A DNA stretch of 64,000 nt, taken from positions 37,719,966-37,783,965 of the forward strand of contig OY970830.1 in assembly GCA_963853835.1 (NCBI GenBank), written 5' to 3'. The first letter of the stretch is position 1, and every line of letters begins with the position of its first letter. The DNA comes from Calendula officinalis (lineage: Eukaryota; Streptophyta; Magnoliopsida; Asterales; Asteraceae). The translations under genes were made by a program, and so were the position numbers. The notes beneath the pieces are model-generated. The model ran no database searches. It saw nothing but the letters and a program-made list of their open reading frames with translations, and had not been told where the DNA came from. Shown here one piece after another: positions 45,210-55,665 of the stretch.

Positions 45210-46454
45210 TATATATAATTAGTAATTCGTGAGTATCAAAGAACATGTTCGACAAGATTTGGCTAGTCTCATTAAACTATAATACCTTAAGAATCAAAAG
45301 TTAGCAGTTGTCGATTACAAAGTTTCATTATCCTAAGAAAGATATAAATTTAGAATATATAGTTTAACAGTTAATTATAATTTAATTAAACTGTTGTCTT
45401 TATTTCAATTTACAATATTTTGTGGCCAACATTCTTGAAACCTGACATCTAATCATAGATCATCTTAATATATACATAAAATCGAATGTTTAAATCTTAT
45501 AGAACAAGAAATTATTAGATAACAACTATGTATATGTGTGTGTGTGGGGTTTTTTTAAATCTTTTTTAAGAGTGGCATAACTTAGACTCTAAATTAAAAC
45601 TCTTGACGGATAACACTATGGTTAATGGAGTACGATATTAGTATATTTAATCAACCCACATTCATTAATTGTTATAATTGCCAATATAATGAAAGAGTTT
45701 TTATTTCATCTAATACTATAATAAAATTCATTTTTGATATATATCATTAGTCATGTGTAAACTAGACCGATAACCGACTAAAATTGCCAAATCGAAAAAG
45801 ACTGGACCGTACACCAAGCTATATCAGTTCAATTTTCAGTCCTAATTTTCATGTCAAATCGTTTATCAGTCTGGAGTGGTCCGAGAAAAATAAAAAAAAG
45901 TCAAAGAAACTTAATTCCGTGCGTTCAATTTGGTTCCGAGCGATACACTTGCAAGTTTCAATTTGTGTACTTGCAAGTCGGGTAACCTCATTACCCCATA
46001 CAAATTGGGCTCCCAACTCACAATTGGGCCTTTGAATTCTAGTTTCAAGTTTCAACAACACTGATCATAAAATTCGAGCTCAAGTCAAAAACTATTGTTA
46101 CAACTTATATGGAAAAGTCAACCATCACAACATAAATTTGACAATCATACCCTTCAACTCCTAACTCCATTCTATGTTCACATTCATCATCAAATGCTTC
46201 AAATCTCAGATCCACCCACACCAAAACAAGAACCAAAGGCTACAAAACAGATTCATGACAAAAATCCTCAACTTAAAACAAAGGGTATCTTCGGTAATAA
46301 CCAACGATACATAAAAGGGCAATTTTGTCTTTTTAAAGAAACTCACTCTTATCAACCCACCTTAAAGACCTCAAAACATTTCCATTCTCATTAGTCTCTA
46401 CAAACCCAACTAATTCCACTCCATATTCCGTCTCTTGATCACCATTCCATTACC
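45210..46454. other. Divergent intergenic region between SDR and CLE genes
   Basis: About 1.2 kb serving as upstream region for the minus-strand SDR and the plus-strand CLE gene. Bases 45750-45930 are a diverged copy of the repeat in the hAT MITE at 36420-36698. A TG microsatellite is near 45535-45546. No coding sequence recognised. Confidence 0.5.
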
Positions 46455-46733
46455 ATGTCCATGGGAATACAATACACCGGAATCCCGATTCTTACAATAA
46501 CAGTTTTCATCCTTGTAATCGCACCAGTTTCTGATTCCCGCAACATTCACAGAATTACAATTGAAGAAGAAAACAATCAGAGATTCCAACCACAACACCA
46601 TTCCAATTATCAATGGAATACACAAACAAAAACAGCAGCTGCTCCTGAAGAATCAAGAAATAATGAAGTCGACCCGATCACAGGCGTCTCAAAACGGGCG
46701 GTTCCGGGCGGGCCAAACCCACTTCACAATTGA
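46455..46733 (+). CDS. CLE peptide hormone precursor, 92 aa, single exon
   Basis: A secreted signalling peptide precursor. The N-terminal signal peptide has a hydrophobic core IPILTITVFILVIAPVS (about residues 10-26). A variable Gln/Asn-rich linker follows, then, at the very C-terminus, a 12-residue CLE motif RAVPGGPNPLHN (81-92) preceded by DPITGVSK. Arg1, Pro4, Gly6, Pro7, Asn8, Pro9 and His11 are in the conserved places; Pro4 and Pro7 would be hydroxylated, and Pro7 possibly arabinosylated. It is of the A-type (Arg first), closest in pattern to Arabidopsis CLE9/10 (RLVPSGPNPLHN, from memory), and would be perceived by CLV1/BAM-type LRR kinases. Gly in place of Ser/Thr at position 5 is less common. 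Size, single exon and C-terminal motif leave little doubt on the family. Confidence 0.93.
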   Translation: MSMGIQYTGIPILTITVFILVIAPVSDSRNIHRITIEEENNQRFQPQHHSNYQWNTQTKTAAAPEESRNNEVDPITGVSKRAVPGGPNPLHN

Positions 46734-47014
46734 TTAGTAGCTTTTATCATCTTAGTGATTTCTGTAATCAAATTATACATTTTTTGCAGTTTTTTTACAT
46801 TGTATATTAGGGTTCTTTTTTACTATTATCAAATCTTGTATTTCCATCATAAATGTATAGTAATAGCACTTGGATAATTAATGGTTCACATAATTTTTTA
46901 ATTTGGTTTATAATTTAAGGATTTCACGTGATGAACAGAGGTTGTAGATCTGTCTGCTCCATGCTTTGACTTCTACAGTCAATAAGAATTTGATATTATA
47001 TTCATACAAATATT

Positions 47015-47019
47015 TGTTA
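47015..47019. other. Target site duplication of element D, left copy
   Basis: TGTTA at 47015-47019, repeated at 51661-51665 after the other LTR. Confidence 0.9.
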
Positions 47020-47179
47020 TAAAGATTTTGATTGTTTTATTTCTTAATTGCCGATTACAAAGAAAGACCAAGAATATAAATACAACTCTTAGCTAACAAA
47101 CTTCCTAAAGAAAAAGATATGCTTAATCGGCTAGAAATAATAGGAGGAGATAAGTTTGGAGAATATTTTAATTCCAATA
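47020..47179 (-). repeat. Element D 3' LTR (160 bp)
   Basis: Matches 51501-51660 with no difference seen. The RNase H frame stops at 47187, just outside it. Confidence 0.93.
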
Positions 47180-47186
47180 CTCCCCC

Positions 47187-48353
47187 TCAAGTTGGAGCGT
47201 GTAAATTTTGCATGCCCAACTTGCTAGAAAGAGACTCGAACTGCTGCAAGCCTAAAGCCTTTGTGAATAAATCGGCAATTTGCATTTTTGTGTGGATTCT
47301 GACGGGAACAACTTCTTGAGATTCTACTCGTTCACGCACAAAGTAGCAATCCATCTCGACATGTTTTGTTCGCTCATTAAAGACTAGATTATTGGCAATG
47401 TATCTAGCAGCTTGGTTGTCACAAAACAAGGGGGTTGGATCATGTTGTTTAACTTCTAGTTTTTCGAGCAGCCACCTCATCCAAATAACTTCACTGACTG
47501 CTGCAGCCATAGCACGGTACTCTGCTTCAGCGGAGGATCGAGAAACAACTGCATGTTTCTTAGACTTCCATGATATGGGAGCTCCACCTAGCATGAGAAC
47601 ATATCCAGTTCTTGATCTTCGTGTAAATGGGCACCCGAGCCAATCTGCATCACAATATGTAAGTAAGTCGGTCCCTCCTTCCTTGGGTAAAAGTAACCCC
47701 TTTCCAGCGGTTGTCTTTAAGTATCTCAAGACCCTATTAACGGCGTTCAAATGATCTTGTCGTGGGTCTGAAACAAACTGACTTAAGACATTGACTGCAT
47801 AGGTGAGATCTGGTCTGGTGGCTTGCAAGTATAACAATTTTCCCACTAGTCTTCTATAATGATTTGCATCAACGCGAGGCTCGTCACTGTCTTTGTCAAG
47901 TTTCAAATTTTGTTCCATAGGAAAATGACATGGTCGACACCCCATCATGCCGGTTTCCTCAAGTATGTCAAGAATGTATTTCCTTTGGTTTAAGACTAAA
48001 CCTTCCTTTGTACGTGCCACTTCTATACCAAGGAAATATTTAAGAGTTCCAAGATCTTTGATACTGAATTTGTTATCTAGGAATGTCTTGACCTCTTGTA
48101 TTTTGTTGGCATCATTTCCCACGATAATTACGTCGTCAACATAAACAAGTGTTGCAACAAACACTTTATTTTGTTTGTAAATAAACAACGAATGATCTGC
48201 GTTAGATTGCTCGAACTGTAATTCCTTGAAAGTCGACGTAAGTTTTTGATACCAGTTTCTTGAGGCTTGCTTTAAGCCATATAGGGATTTCTTTAACTTG
48301 CATACTTTGTTTGCTCCCCCTTTGTCATAACCTTCCGGTATTTTCATGTACAC
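47187..48353 (-). CDS. Element D pol, 3' part: reverse transcriptase and RNase H
   Basis: A 388-codon open stretch whose methionine is internal to RT. KKSLYGLKQASRNWYQ, LVYVDDVIIVGN (catalytic YVDD), FLGIEVARTKEG, QATRPDLTYAVN, then RNase H: YCDADWLGCP, SSAEAEYRAM, FCDNQAARYIANN and KMQIADLFTKAL. All RT/RNase H signatures are intact. The upstream RT part is in the preceding frame and is separated by a one-base deletion near 48445. Confidence 0.92.
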   Translation of the reverse strand: MYMKIPEGYDKGGANKVCKLKKSLYGLKQASRNWYQKLTSTFKELQFEQSNADHSLFIYKQNKVFVATLVYVDDVIIVGNDANKIQEVKTFLDNKFSIKDLGTLKYFLGIEVARTKEGLVLNQRKYILDILEETGMMGCRPCHFPMEQNLKLDKDSDEPRVDANHYRRLVGKLLYLQATRPDLTYAVNVLSQFVSDPRQDHLNAVNRVLRYLKTTAGKGLLLPKEGGTDLLTYCDADWLGCPFTRRSRTGYVLMLGGAPISWKSKKHAVVSRSSAEAEYRAMAAAVSEVIWMRWLLEKLEVKQHDPTPLFCDNQAARYIANNLVFNERTKHVEMDCYFVRERVESQEVVPVRIHTKMQIADLFTKALGLQQFESLSSKLGMQNLHAPT

Positions 48354-48427
48354 TTCTTCATGTAGGTCACCATGTAAGAAGGCATTGTTAACGTCTAGTT
48401 GGTGTATGACCCAATCTCTTTTGACAG

Positions 48428-51025
48428 CTATAGCGAGCAGGGTTGAACTGTAGCTAATTTTGCTACAGGGGCAAAGGTGTCATGGTAGTCGATCCCTTCC
48501 ATTTGAGTGAAACCTTTAGCAACGAGTCTAGCTTTGTATCTTTCTATTTCGCCACTTGGTTTGTACTTGATTTTGTAGATCCACTTCGAATCAATGGTGC
48601 GCTTTCCCTCAGGTAATTCTTCAATGGACCAAGTTTCATTTTCTTCTAGTGCACGTATTTCCTTGTGCATAGCAAGTCTCCAATTTTGATCATGTACGGC
48701 TTGTTTGAAAGTTTTCGGCTCATCATTTAAGGTGATGGCCGCTAAAAAAGCTTTGTGAGCATTATAAAATTTATCATAAGAAACAAAATTAGCTATGGGG
48801 TGTACCGTACTTTCTGCTTGACTTGGAGCGGGTTGTGAATGATCTATAGAAGGAGGGAGATTAACCTCATAATCATTCAGATGTTTGGGCCTCGTTTTGT
48901 TACGTTTATCCCTGCCATGGTTCAAATCACTATTATCAACTATTGGTTCGGCAGTATTGCTTGTGTTTTGATTTTCAGTAGGTATTTCGAGGTTGAATTC
49001 TTCCATGCACTGTTTTTCTGTGTCGTCAACATGATCAGTGTCTTCATCATGTTCGTGTGTGTCACAGGTAGTGCTAATCACTTCATCATCCTTTTCGTGA
49101 TTATTTTTGAAAGGAAAAGCATTTTCTGCAAATTTAACATCTCTAGAAACGATGATTTTGTTGTGATTTGGGTCAAAGATTTTATAACCCTTTGTCCCGT
49201 GAGGGTAGCCGACAAACACACCTGGCCTTCCTCGAATTTCAAATTTGTCACCTTTGGTTTCTGTACTTCGATAATAAACTAGGCAACCAAATATTTTCAT
49301 GTGACTATAATCTGGTTTCTCATCGTATAAGACTTCATAAGGAGTCTTTTTACCAATAACCTCAGATGGTAGTCTATTAATGATATATGTGGCGGTCAAA
49401 ATGCATTCACCCCAAAACCTTGTAGGCATGTTGGCTTCAATTTTTATTGCTCGAGCCACCTCGAGCAGGTGGCGATGTTTACATTCAACAACCCCGTTTT
49501 GTTGCGGGGTGTGTGGGCACGTGGTTTCTAAAAGGATACCATGTTCAGTATAAAAATTTAACATGTTATTCGATGTGAACTCTCCACCATTATCACATCT
49601 AACTCGTTTTATGTTCTTTTCAAATTGAGTTTTGACCATATTATAAAAGGCAATTAGGCATGTGCTAGCCTCATGCTTGTGTTTGATCAAAAATACCCAA
49701 ACCGCTCTACTGTGGTCATCAACAATGGTCAAGAAGTAGTTTGCTCGTGAGAAAGAAGGTGTACGATATTTTCCCCATATGTCACAATGTATTAGGTCGA
49801 AACATGCATTTGTTTTAGTAGTACTAATAGGAAAAGGTTGTCTTGTTAATTTTGATTTAACACAAGAATCACAAACATGGTCCTTATTTCTAAACGAAAT
49901 GTTTTCAAGAAAACTTATTTGGTTTAACTTTCCTTCACTAGCATGTCCTAACCTCTTATGCCATATACTTCTTTTTGACATCATAGCCTTCCTTCCTTGC
50001 CCAAGCATTCCCATCCTGTATAGACCATTCACGCAGTTACCCGCTCCAATCAAGTTCTTCGAAGCTAGGCCCTGCATGACAAAGAAGTTTGGAAAGAAAC
50101 TTATGACACACTTTAATTCATTAGATAATTTGTTAATGGATAGTAAGTTGCAATTGAACTCGGGAATGTGGAGCACTCCATTGACTTTTGTTCCGTTTGG
50201 TAAAGTGTGGGTTCCTCTCCCTTCTACGGGTACTGTTTGACCGTTTGGGATGATAACGGGTTCTTCCCATAAGGAGGTGACTCTATCTTCGAGTCTATCG
50301 TCTCGATTTGTCATGTGCTCGGTAGCTCCTGTATCAACAATCCAAGAATCATTATTAATTATTTTACCTGCCATGTTTGCTGTGGGAGGTATGTTTCCTT
50401 TCTTTTCATCCTTTCCGGAAGTAAAATGATCAAGAAATTGTTGGTACTGCTCTTTTGTTAGGCCTTTTACATGGTTTGAATCTGCTTCGGCACATGCAGC
50501 CTTGGGCTTTGGCTTTCCTGGCTTGTTCTTCCCGGGCCACCAGTCTGGATACCCAACGAGTTCGAAGCAAGCATCTCGAGAGTGACCGTCTTTGTCACAG
50601 TATGAGCAGTGCTCTGCTGATTTCGCAGCTTTCTTGATGTACTTGTTGGTGTTGTTGTCTCGTTTAGTGTATGCTTGGAACGCTGCTGCCTCCGCAGTTG
50701 GCCTTTTAGCGTTGGTTATGGACCGTTGCTGCTCATCTTCCGCCACCAAGTGATATGCGTTTCCAAGCGATGGCGTTGGTTTTATTGCGAGGATTTGGGT
50801 CCTCACAATGGAAAACTCAGCATCAAGTCCCATTAGAAACTCATATAGCTTCTCTTGTTCACGGACGTTGTTCAAGGATTTGCCGAGCCCACACGTACAT
50901 GTTTTACAGGTGCATTGCGGATCAGGGAGTACGGACTGAATTTCGTCCCACAGTCCTCGCAATTTTGTATAATATGCGGAAACCGTCATCCCTTCTTGTC
51001 TAGTGTTGGAAATCGCCTGCTTCAA
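48428..51025 (-). CDS. Element D gag-pol, central part: gag C-terminus, protease, integrase, start of RT
   Basis: 865 codons. gag (GMTVSAYYTKLRGLWDEI), knuckle CSYCDKDGHSRDAC, protease IVDTGATEHMTN (about residue 230), HHCC zinc region (HKRLGHASEGKLN, CDSCVKSK), integrase core (FDLIHCDIWGKY, VDDHSRAVWVFLI, RCDNGGEFTS, TPQQNGVVECKHRH). The common Arg after the catalytic Glu is Cys here. The linker and RT start follow (KWIYKIKYKPSGEIERYKAR, FAPVAKLATV), after which a missing base shifts the frame and a stop follows at 48428. The first methionine is not native; the frame is the continuation of gag from the 51432 start. Confidence 0.92.
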   Translation of the reverse strand: MKQAISNTRQEGMTVSAYYTKLRGLWDEIQSVLPDPQCTCKTCTCGLGKSLNNVREQEKLYEFLMGLDAEFSIVRTQILAIKPTPSLGNAYHLVAEDEQQRSITNAKRPTAEAAAFQAYTKRDNNTNKYIKKAAKSAEHCSYCDKDGHSRDACFELVGYPDWWPGKNKPGKPKPKAACAEADSNHVKGLTKEQYQQFLDHFTSGKDEKKGNIPPTANMAGKIINNDSWIVDTGATEHMTNRDDRLEDRVTSLWEEPVIIPNGQTVPVEGRGTHTLPNGTKVNGVLHIPEFNCNLLSINKLSNELKCVISFFPNFFVMQGLASKNLIGAGNCVNGLYRMGMLGQGRKAMMSKRSIWHKRLGHASEGKLNQISFLENISFRNKDHVCDSCVKSKLTRQPFPISTTKTNACFDLIHCDIWGKYRTPSFSRANYFLTIVDDHSRAVWVFLIKHKHEASTCLIAFYNMVKTQFEKNIKRVRCDNGGEFTSNNMLNFYTEHGILLETTCPHTPQQNGVVECKHRHLLEVARAIKIEANMPTRFWGECILTATYIINRLPSEVIGKKTPYEVLYDEKPDYSHMKIFGCLVYYRSTETKGDKFEIRGRPGVFVGYPHGTKGYKIFDPNHNKIIVSRDVKFAENAFPFKNNHEKDDEVISTTCDTHEHDEDTDHVDDTEKQCMEEFNLEIPTENQNTSNTAEPIVDNSDLNHGRDKRNKTRPKHLNDYEVNLPPSIDHSQPAPSQAESTVHPIANFVSYDKFYNAHKAFLAAITLNDEPKTFKQAVHDQNWRLAMHKEIRALEENETWSIEELPEGKRTIDSKWIYKIKYKPSGEIERYKARLVAKGFTQMEGIDYHDTFAPVAKLATVQPCSL

Positions 51026-51432
51026 TTCGTATGCACGTGAGCGCTTTGCTTGCCGAATCTTTCACGCAGGTCTGCCCATATTTCCGCGGCAGTATTGGCA
51101 TACTTAACACTGGTTCGTATTTCCTTTTCCATGGTTGTGGTGAGCCAACCTTTGATCATAGCGTCACATCGCATCCAGGCCATGTAATCAGCTTCATTTT
51201 TTTCCGGTTTGTCGATGGTTCCATCGACAAAACCGATTTTGTTTTTGGCAAAAAGGAAGTTTTCCATCTCTTGAACCCAATCGTTGTAGTTATTATCCGT
51301 CAGTGCATCATTAACCTGCATTTGTCGCGGGTAATCCGATGCATGGATGTAGAATGGTGAGTTCGGATCCGGGCCGCCGCCTTTCTCTGCATTCTTTTGG
51401 TTTTTACTGGAGCTTTCTTCTTTGCCGGTCAT
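51022..51432 (-). CDS. Element D gag N-terminus
   Basis: A 136-codon frame from MTGKEESSSKNQKNAEKGGG, with the copia N-terminal gag motif SPFYIHASDYPRQMQVNDAL and FLFAKNKIGFVDGTIDKP. Near 51030 two extra bases shift the frame and it ends after AHVHTN; the correct frame continues as the next CDS with no loss. ATG 51432 lies 57 bases inside the primer site, a normal leader length. Confidence 0.9.
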   Translation of the reverse strand: MTGKEESSSKNQKNAEKGGGPDPNSPFYIHASDYPRQMQVNDALTDNNYNDWVQEMENFLFAKNKIGFVDGTIDKPEKNEADYMAWMRCDAMIKGWLTTTMEKEIRTSVKYANTAAEIWADLRERFGKQSAHVHTN

Positions 51433-51500
51433 GGTTATTGACAGCGGCGATTAGGGTTTGTTTTGGGAGATGGACAAGAACGTAATCTGCTCTGATACCA

Positions 51501-51660
51501 TAAAGATTTTGATTGTTTTATTTCTTAATTGCCGATTACAAAGAAAGACCAAGAATATAAATACAACTCTTAGCTAACAAACTTCCTAAAGAAAAAGATA
51601 TGCTTAATCGGCTAGAAATAATAGGAGGAGATAAGTTTGGAGAATATTTTAATTCCAATA
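51501..51660 (-). repeat. Element D 5' LTR (160 bp)
   Basis: Identical to 47020-47179, followed directly by the primer site on its inner side and by TGTTA on its outer side. Confidence 0.93.
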
Positions 51661-51665
51661 TGTTA

Positions 51666-53746
51666 TGAGTTTGAGTTGAAGAAAAATTTACAGTTTGGTA
51701 ATCCTGTCTATATACAGTGTAACATTGATTTGTTGAAATTATTGGCAGTCCGTTTGACCGTTATAGTCATAGAATTAAAAGTCATACTCTTTTACGGTGT
51801 GTCGGACTTCTAAATATATTTAATATTAATTGTTTGACAAATTTAACACACATGAGATTTAAGCAAATTTATTTGACCGTAAAAGTCTTTTTTTTTTGTC
51901 CGACTTTTGCTTGTGATATGCACGTATCGATCATTTTATACGCCCTTAAAACTATATTTTGAGAAAAGAGTTACACTTTGACTTTTATGGTCAATATGAC
52001 TTCAAATAATGATGTAAAAGAAATCTCTTTGAATCTGAATAACAACAAAACTCTGAATTCGCGAGCAGCATGTTTGACTATAAAAGTCAAACTACGTATC
52101 GTTTTCTTGAAATCGATTGAATAAATTATGAATAAACGTCCGGTGATGTAGAACTGAAAAGATAGATAAAGATTAGAATCCGTTGATTCAAATGAATACC
52201 GGATTAATCTAACACAAAACACGTTGATTCGAGGGAATACCGTGATTTGGTCTTCAAAAGTTGTTCAAACACAAGAACAAAATTCGGGAGAGAAAAATCA
52301 ATTTTTCATAAACATTCAACTGATTATTTCATATGATAGAATACACTTTAAATATGGCCCAGATTTTCGAATGGGCCCAAAACGACAAACGGGCTAAAAA
52401 CTGGGCCTAAACAAAGTTTGGGAAAAATACCGAAAGAACACAAAAATGCAAATAAAGTGACTAAAAACAGCGAATTTGGGCCGGGAAGTCGGGTAAACCG
52501 CCTACGGCGGTTTATCATGTCGTAGCCTTCGTCTCGAGCTTCGATTTGGTTACTCGTGGGCTGGAAACGGATACCCGAGCTGAAAGTTATGGCCATTTTA
52601 CTAAAGCACCTTTTCTCACACGGTCTTGGGCTTCAAGAAACAAAATGGCCCGTTCTTCTATTGGGCCTGCATCATCCGGCGTACCACATGTTGATTTAAA
52701 AATATAATTTCAAGCAAGATAACATAAGTATCAAATATGAAACAATGATTGACGTATGAATGTGAACATAAACATCATATTAAGATAAGATAAGACATTG
52801 GGTGGTGCCAAAAGGAAATTATTAATCCTAACTATGTACGCTGTTGCATGCTTAAAGTACAAGTGTTTACTGCATAGAAATATGGCCTAACACAAGAAGG
52901 ATCGATGGTCAGAAGTCAAAGTCAACAACTCCTGCTATTTAATTGAACTTTAACCAAATTATTTAATTTGTTAAGACTTTTGGTTGTTCGTACGTGTATT
53001 ATTTGTGTCTTAAGTGGGTACAAACTTGTAATATAAAGGAATCCAAGATACAAGAAAACAAGACAATTGATGAAGACTTGTAATATCATGTGTGTTAAAG
53101 ATATGACATTTAACTAACATATTATACATTTTTTCTGTTTTTAAATAGTAGCAATTATACAAGACTCCAAATACATAGTTTTTTGAACTCAAATGGACAC
53201 ATAAACTGAAACAAGAGCATTATTATATGACGAGTTAGGTAGGCATCTAGCTTTTATGCAACCTCACAAAAGCATCTTTCTCGGTTTGGTTTTAACATTC
53301 TTGTGTAAATATAAGTATATTAACATGATTTTGTTGTAAAAAAGGAAACTTGCGAACGTGGATATTACGATTTTTTATATTTATAATTCATACCTCATCA
53401 AGCCCAAAAGCCAACGTGGAATTCTGTTCTAGAGTTAATTGGATTTAGAATAGAGAACCCGATGACCATGTGGGCTTATTTGTTGGATTTTATGAGATAT
53501 GAGCAAGATAATTAATGGTTTTCGAATAAAGAAGATATCAATTGTTCAAATAATGTCTGTTTTCCTTGTAATTAACTCGTAACGCACGACATTCCATTAA
53601 CATATAGGCATCCTTAGAGGGTTTATGCTTATTATGTCTCATGGAAATTGCAACTTTTTATTATGACGAGTAAATCTCACCCGAGCTAACTTTGTTGACC
53701 TTACAAATCCGTGGAACTAACCACTTGCTAAGGTTGGTACTCCAAG
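51666..53746. other. Intergenic DNA with repeated TTGACC-TAAAAGTCAA-like palindromes
   Basis: About 2.1 kb without a recognisable gene. Between 51750 and 52090 the near-palindromic pattern TTGAC(C)-n-TAAAAGTCAA occurs several times. Bases 52350-52680 are richer in GC with several GGGCC(C/T) motifs. No transposon ends were found. Confidence 0.5.
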
Positions 53747-53860
53747 CACTACTACAATTTATGTCTTTTTGTAACACCAAAATTATAACAGCCTTTAAAT
53801 TCGTTACAAAAAGTAGACCTAATGTAACGGAAATGTAACACTTGATATAAAACACTCGAT
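53747..53860. mobile_element. Terminal fragment of a CACTA-type transposon
   Basis: CACTACTACAATTTATG followed by TTTTTGTAACACC and repeated TGTAAC/GTTACA sub-terminal motifs resemble CACTA (En/Spm) ends. The opposite end was not found, so this is probably a truncated copy. Confidence 0.4.
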
Positions 53861-54403
53861 ACTCTATTTAACTTTATTGATAAAAATACTAGCACCAACA
53901 AAAAGATTTTGTAAACTAGGTAAAAGCATTCATATAACTAGCTCATTTGATCTCAAAGATTGGAAGTGTAAAACCTAATTGAGAAGTCAAACATATCCGT
54001 AACCCCAAAATGAGTCAACTATACCATTTAGAAGGACTATAGATAGTTCTGAAAAGAAGAATAAGGCAAATAATACTGGATGGCTAAATGAGTGATCATG
54101 GAAAAAAGACTGTCAAAATGTCAAATTTTGAGATATCTCATAGTAGATCAACTATGATAAGACTATTAAAGGGCGATGGAATTAAATCACACAAAAATTA
54201 AAGAGAAAAATTGAATTATTTCCTACTAAAATTTTCTATATTATCTTCATACTCGTAAAATAATTCACATGTGGAATCTATTAATTTTCTTTCTTAATCT
54301 CATCTTTTAATTTAAACACTTGTTGATAAAATGAGTATAAAAGTTTAGTAGGAAGCAATATTATTTCTACAAAAAATGTTATATTTAATACATTTGACAG
54401 TAA

Positions 54404-54412
54404 TATTAATTA
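54404..54412. other. 9-base target duplication of the Mutator-like element, left copy
   Basis: TATTAATTA, repeated exactly at 55657-55665. Confidence 0.88.
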
Positions 54413-55656
54413 GAGTAAATTACAGTTTTTGTCCCTGTGGTTTGCCCGATTCTGTGTTTTTATCCCCGTACTTTTTTTTTCTTTTTTTTATCCCTGAGGT
54501 ATGCAAAATTCCGTTTTTTTGTCCTTCCGTCCAACCTCCGTTTCTTTTTAGCCGTTAAGCCCCTCACGTGCTGAAAACGTGAGGGCATTTTGGTCAGTTT
54601 ATCCTAGTTACATGTACTTTATGTTTTAAACATTGTACTTTCATGTTTACCTCCTCCTTCATCAATAGCAGCCCAAACATGTTGAAGAACCCTAATTCTA
54701 AGAACCCTAAATTGAAGAATCATGTTGAAAAAAGTTGGGGAAGAACACTAATTCTAATCCCCAATTTCGAAATTCTTTAGCAAACACCAAATACACATAT
54801 CTCGTACCTCCTTCAAACACTTCTGTTTCATATTATCTTCAGTTCTTCACCATCTTCAGCAAAAATTTGAGAATGTGAGAATCCTCAGTTCTTCACCATC
54901 TTCACCATCTTCAGTTCTTCAGCTCCTTCAAACGAAGAACCGGATCCGCCGGAGAAGACAAAGAATCGGATCCTCAGAAGAAGACGTAAAGTATGAAAAT
55001 CCTTTACGAGACCACTCGATTTCTGTTTCTTCTTTTGATTCTGGCGACCCACCACCAGATTTGCCGGAGAAGACGAAGAACCGCCGGAGCATACGAAGCA
55101 CCGCCAGATAATACGAAATCCGCCAGAGAGGGCGAAGTCCACCGGAGAAGACGAAGATCCGCCGGAGCAGTCGAATATCCGCGAGAGATATCGAAGCTCT
55201 GCCGGATGAATCTGATGATATGCGAAAGGCCACTGTTTCAATTTATGATGTGACTGATTGTATGGAAATTTGTTTCCTGCTTTTTTTTTTGGTTTTGATT
55301 TGATTTGAAGTTTTTGGTTTTGATTTGAAGATTTAGGAACAGAAGCAAAGAAGAAGATGGAAAGAAACTAGATTGTTTGATGTTGGAGGTGTTTGTTTAA
55401 ATGTTCTTAGCCTAATAAAACAAAGAAGAAGACAAAGAAAAAAAAAGTGAAAAAAAATAGAAAATGGAAAAAGACCAAAATGCCCTCACGTTTTCAGCAC
55501 GTGAGGGGCTTAACGGCTAAAAAGAAACGGAGGTTGGACGGAAGGACAAAAAAACAGAATTTTGCATACCTCAGGGACAAAAAAAAAGAAAAAAAAAGTA
55601 GAAGGATAAAAACGCAGAATCGGGCAAATCACAGGGACAAAAACTGTAATTTACTC
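54413..55656. mobile_element. Mutator-like element with about 185-bp TIRs (1244 bp)
   Basis: It starts GAGTAAATTACAGTTTTTGT and ends with its complement. The inverted arms extend for about 185 bases each (54413-54598, 55471-55656) and both end at GCATTTTGGTC/GACCAAAATGC. The flanking 9-base direct repeat is the Mutator signature. The centre (54600-55470) encodes no transposase. It is rich in TCTTCA and CGCCGGAGAAGACGAAGA-type repeats that are open in several frames, possibly a captured host fragment. Palindromic CACGTGCTGAAAACGTG lies inside each arm. Confidence 0.88.
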
Positions 55657-55665
55657 TATTAATTA

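Larger units (their letters stand above)
47020..51660 (-). mobile_element. Element D: young Ty1/copia retrotransposon (4641 bp)
   Basis: The two 160-bp LTRs (47020-47179, 51501-51660) appear identical base for base. There is a perfect TGTTA duplication, an initiator-Met primer site GCTCTGATACCA (51489-51500, minus orientation) and a polypurine tract GAGGGGGAG (minus strand, about 47180-47188). LTR ends are TATTGG...CTTTA, a TA start in place of TG. gag-pol is complete in content but carries two small frameshifts (near 51030 and 48445). It lies about 290 bp downstream of the CLE gene. Identical LTRs indicate very recent insertion. Confidence 0.95.

Noticed and set aside
45784..46394. Plus-strand open frames upstream of the CLE gene
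   Set aside because: No domain; the first overlaps a degraded copy of a dispersed hAT MITE.
52348..52596. Minus-strand 82-codon open frame
   Set aside because: No recognisable domain, no conserved signature and no promoter; random open frame in a locally GC-richer stretch.
54875..55253. Protein-coding gene inside the Mutator-like element
   Set aside because: Several frames on both strands are open because of low-complexity CCGGAGAAGACGAAGA repeats; no domain or splice structure supports one of them.
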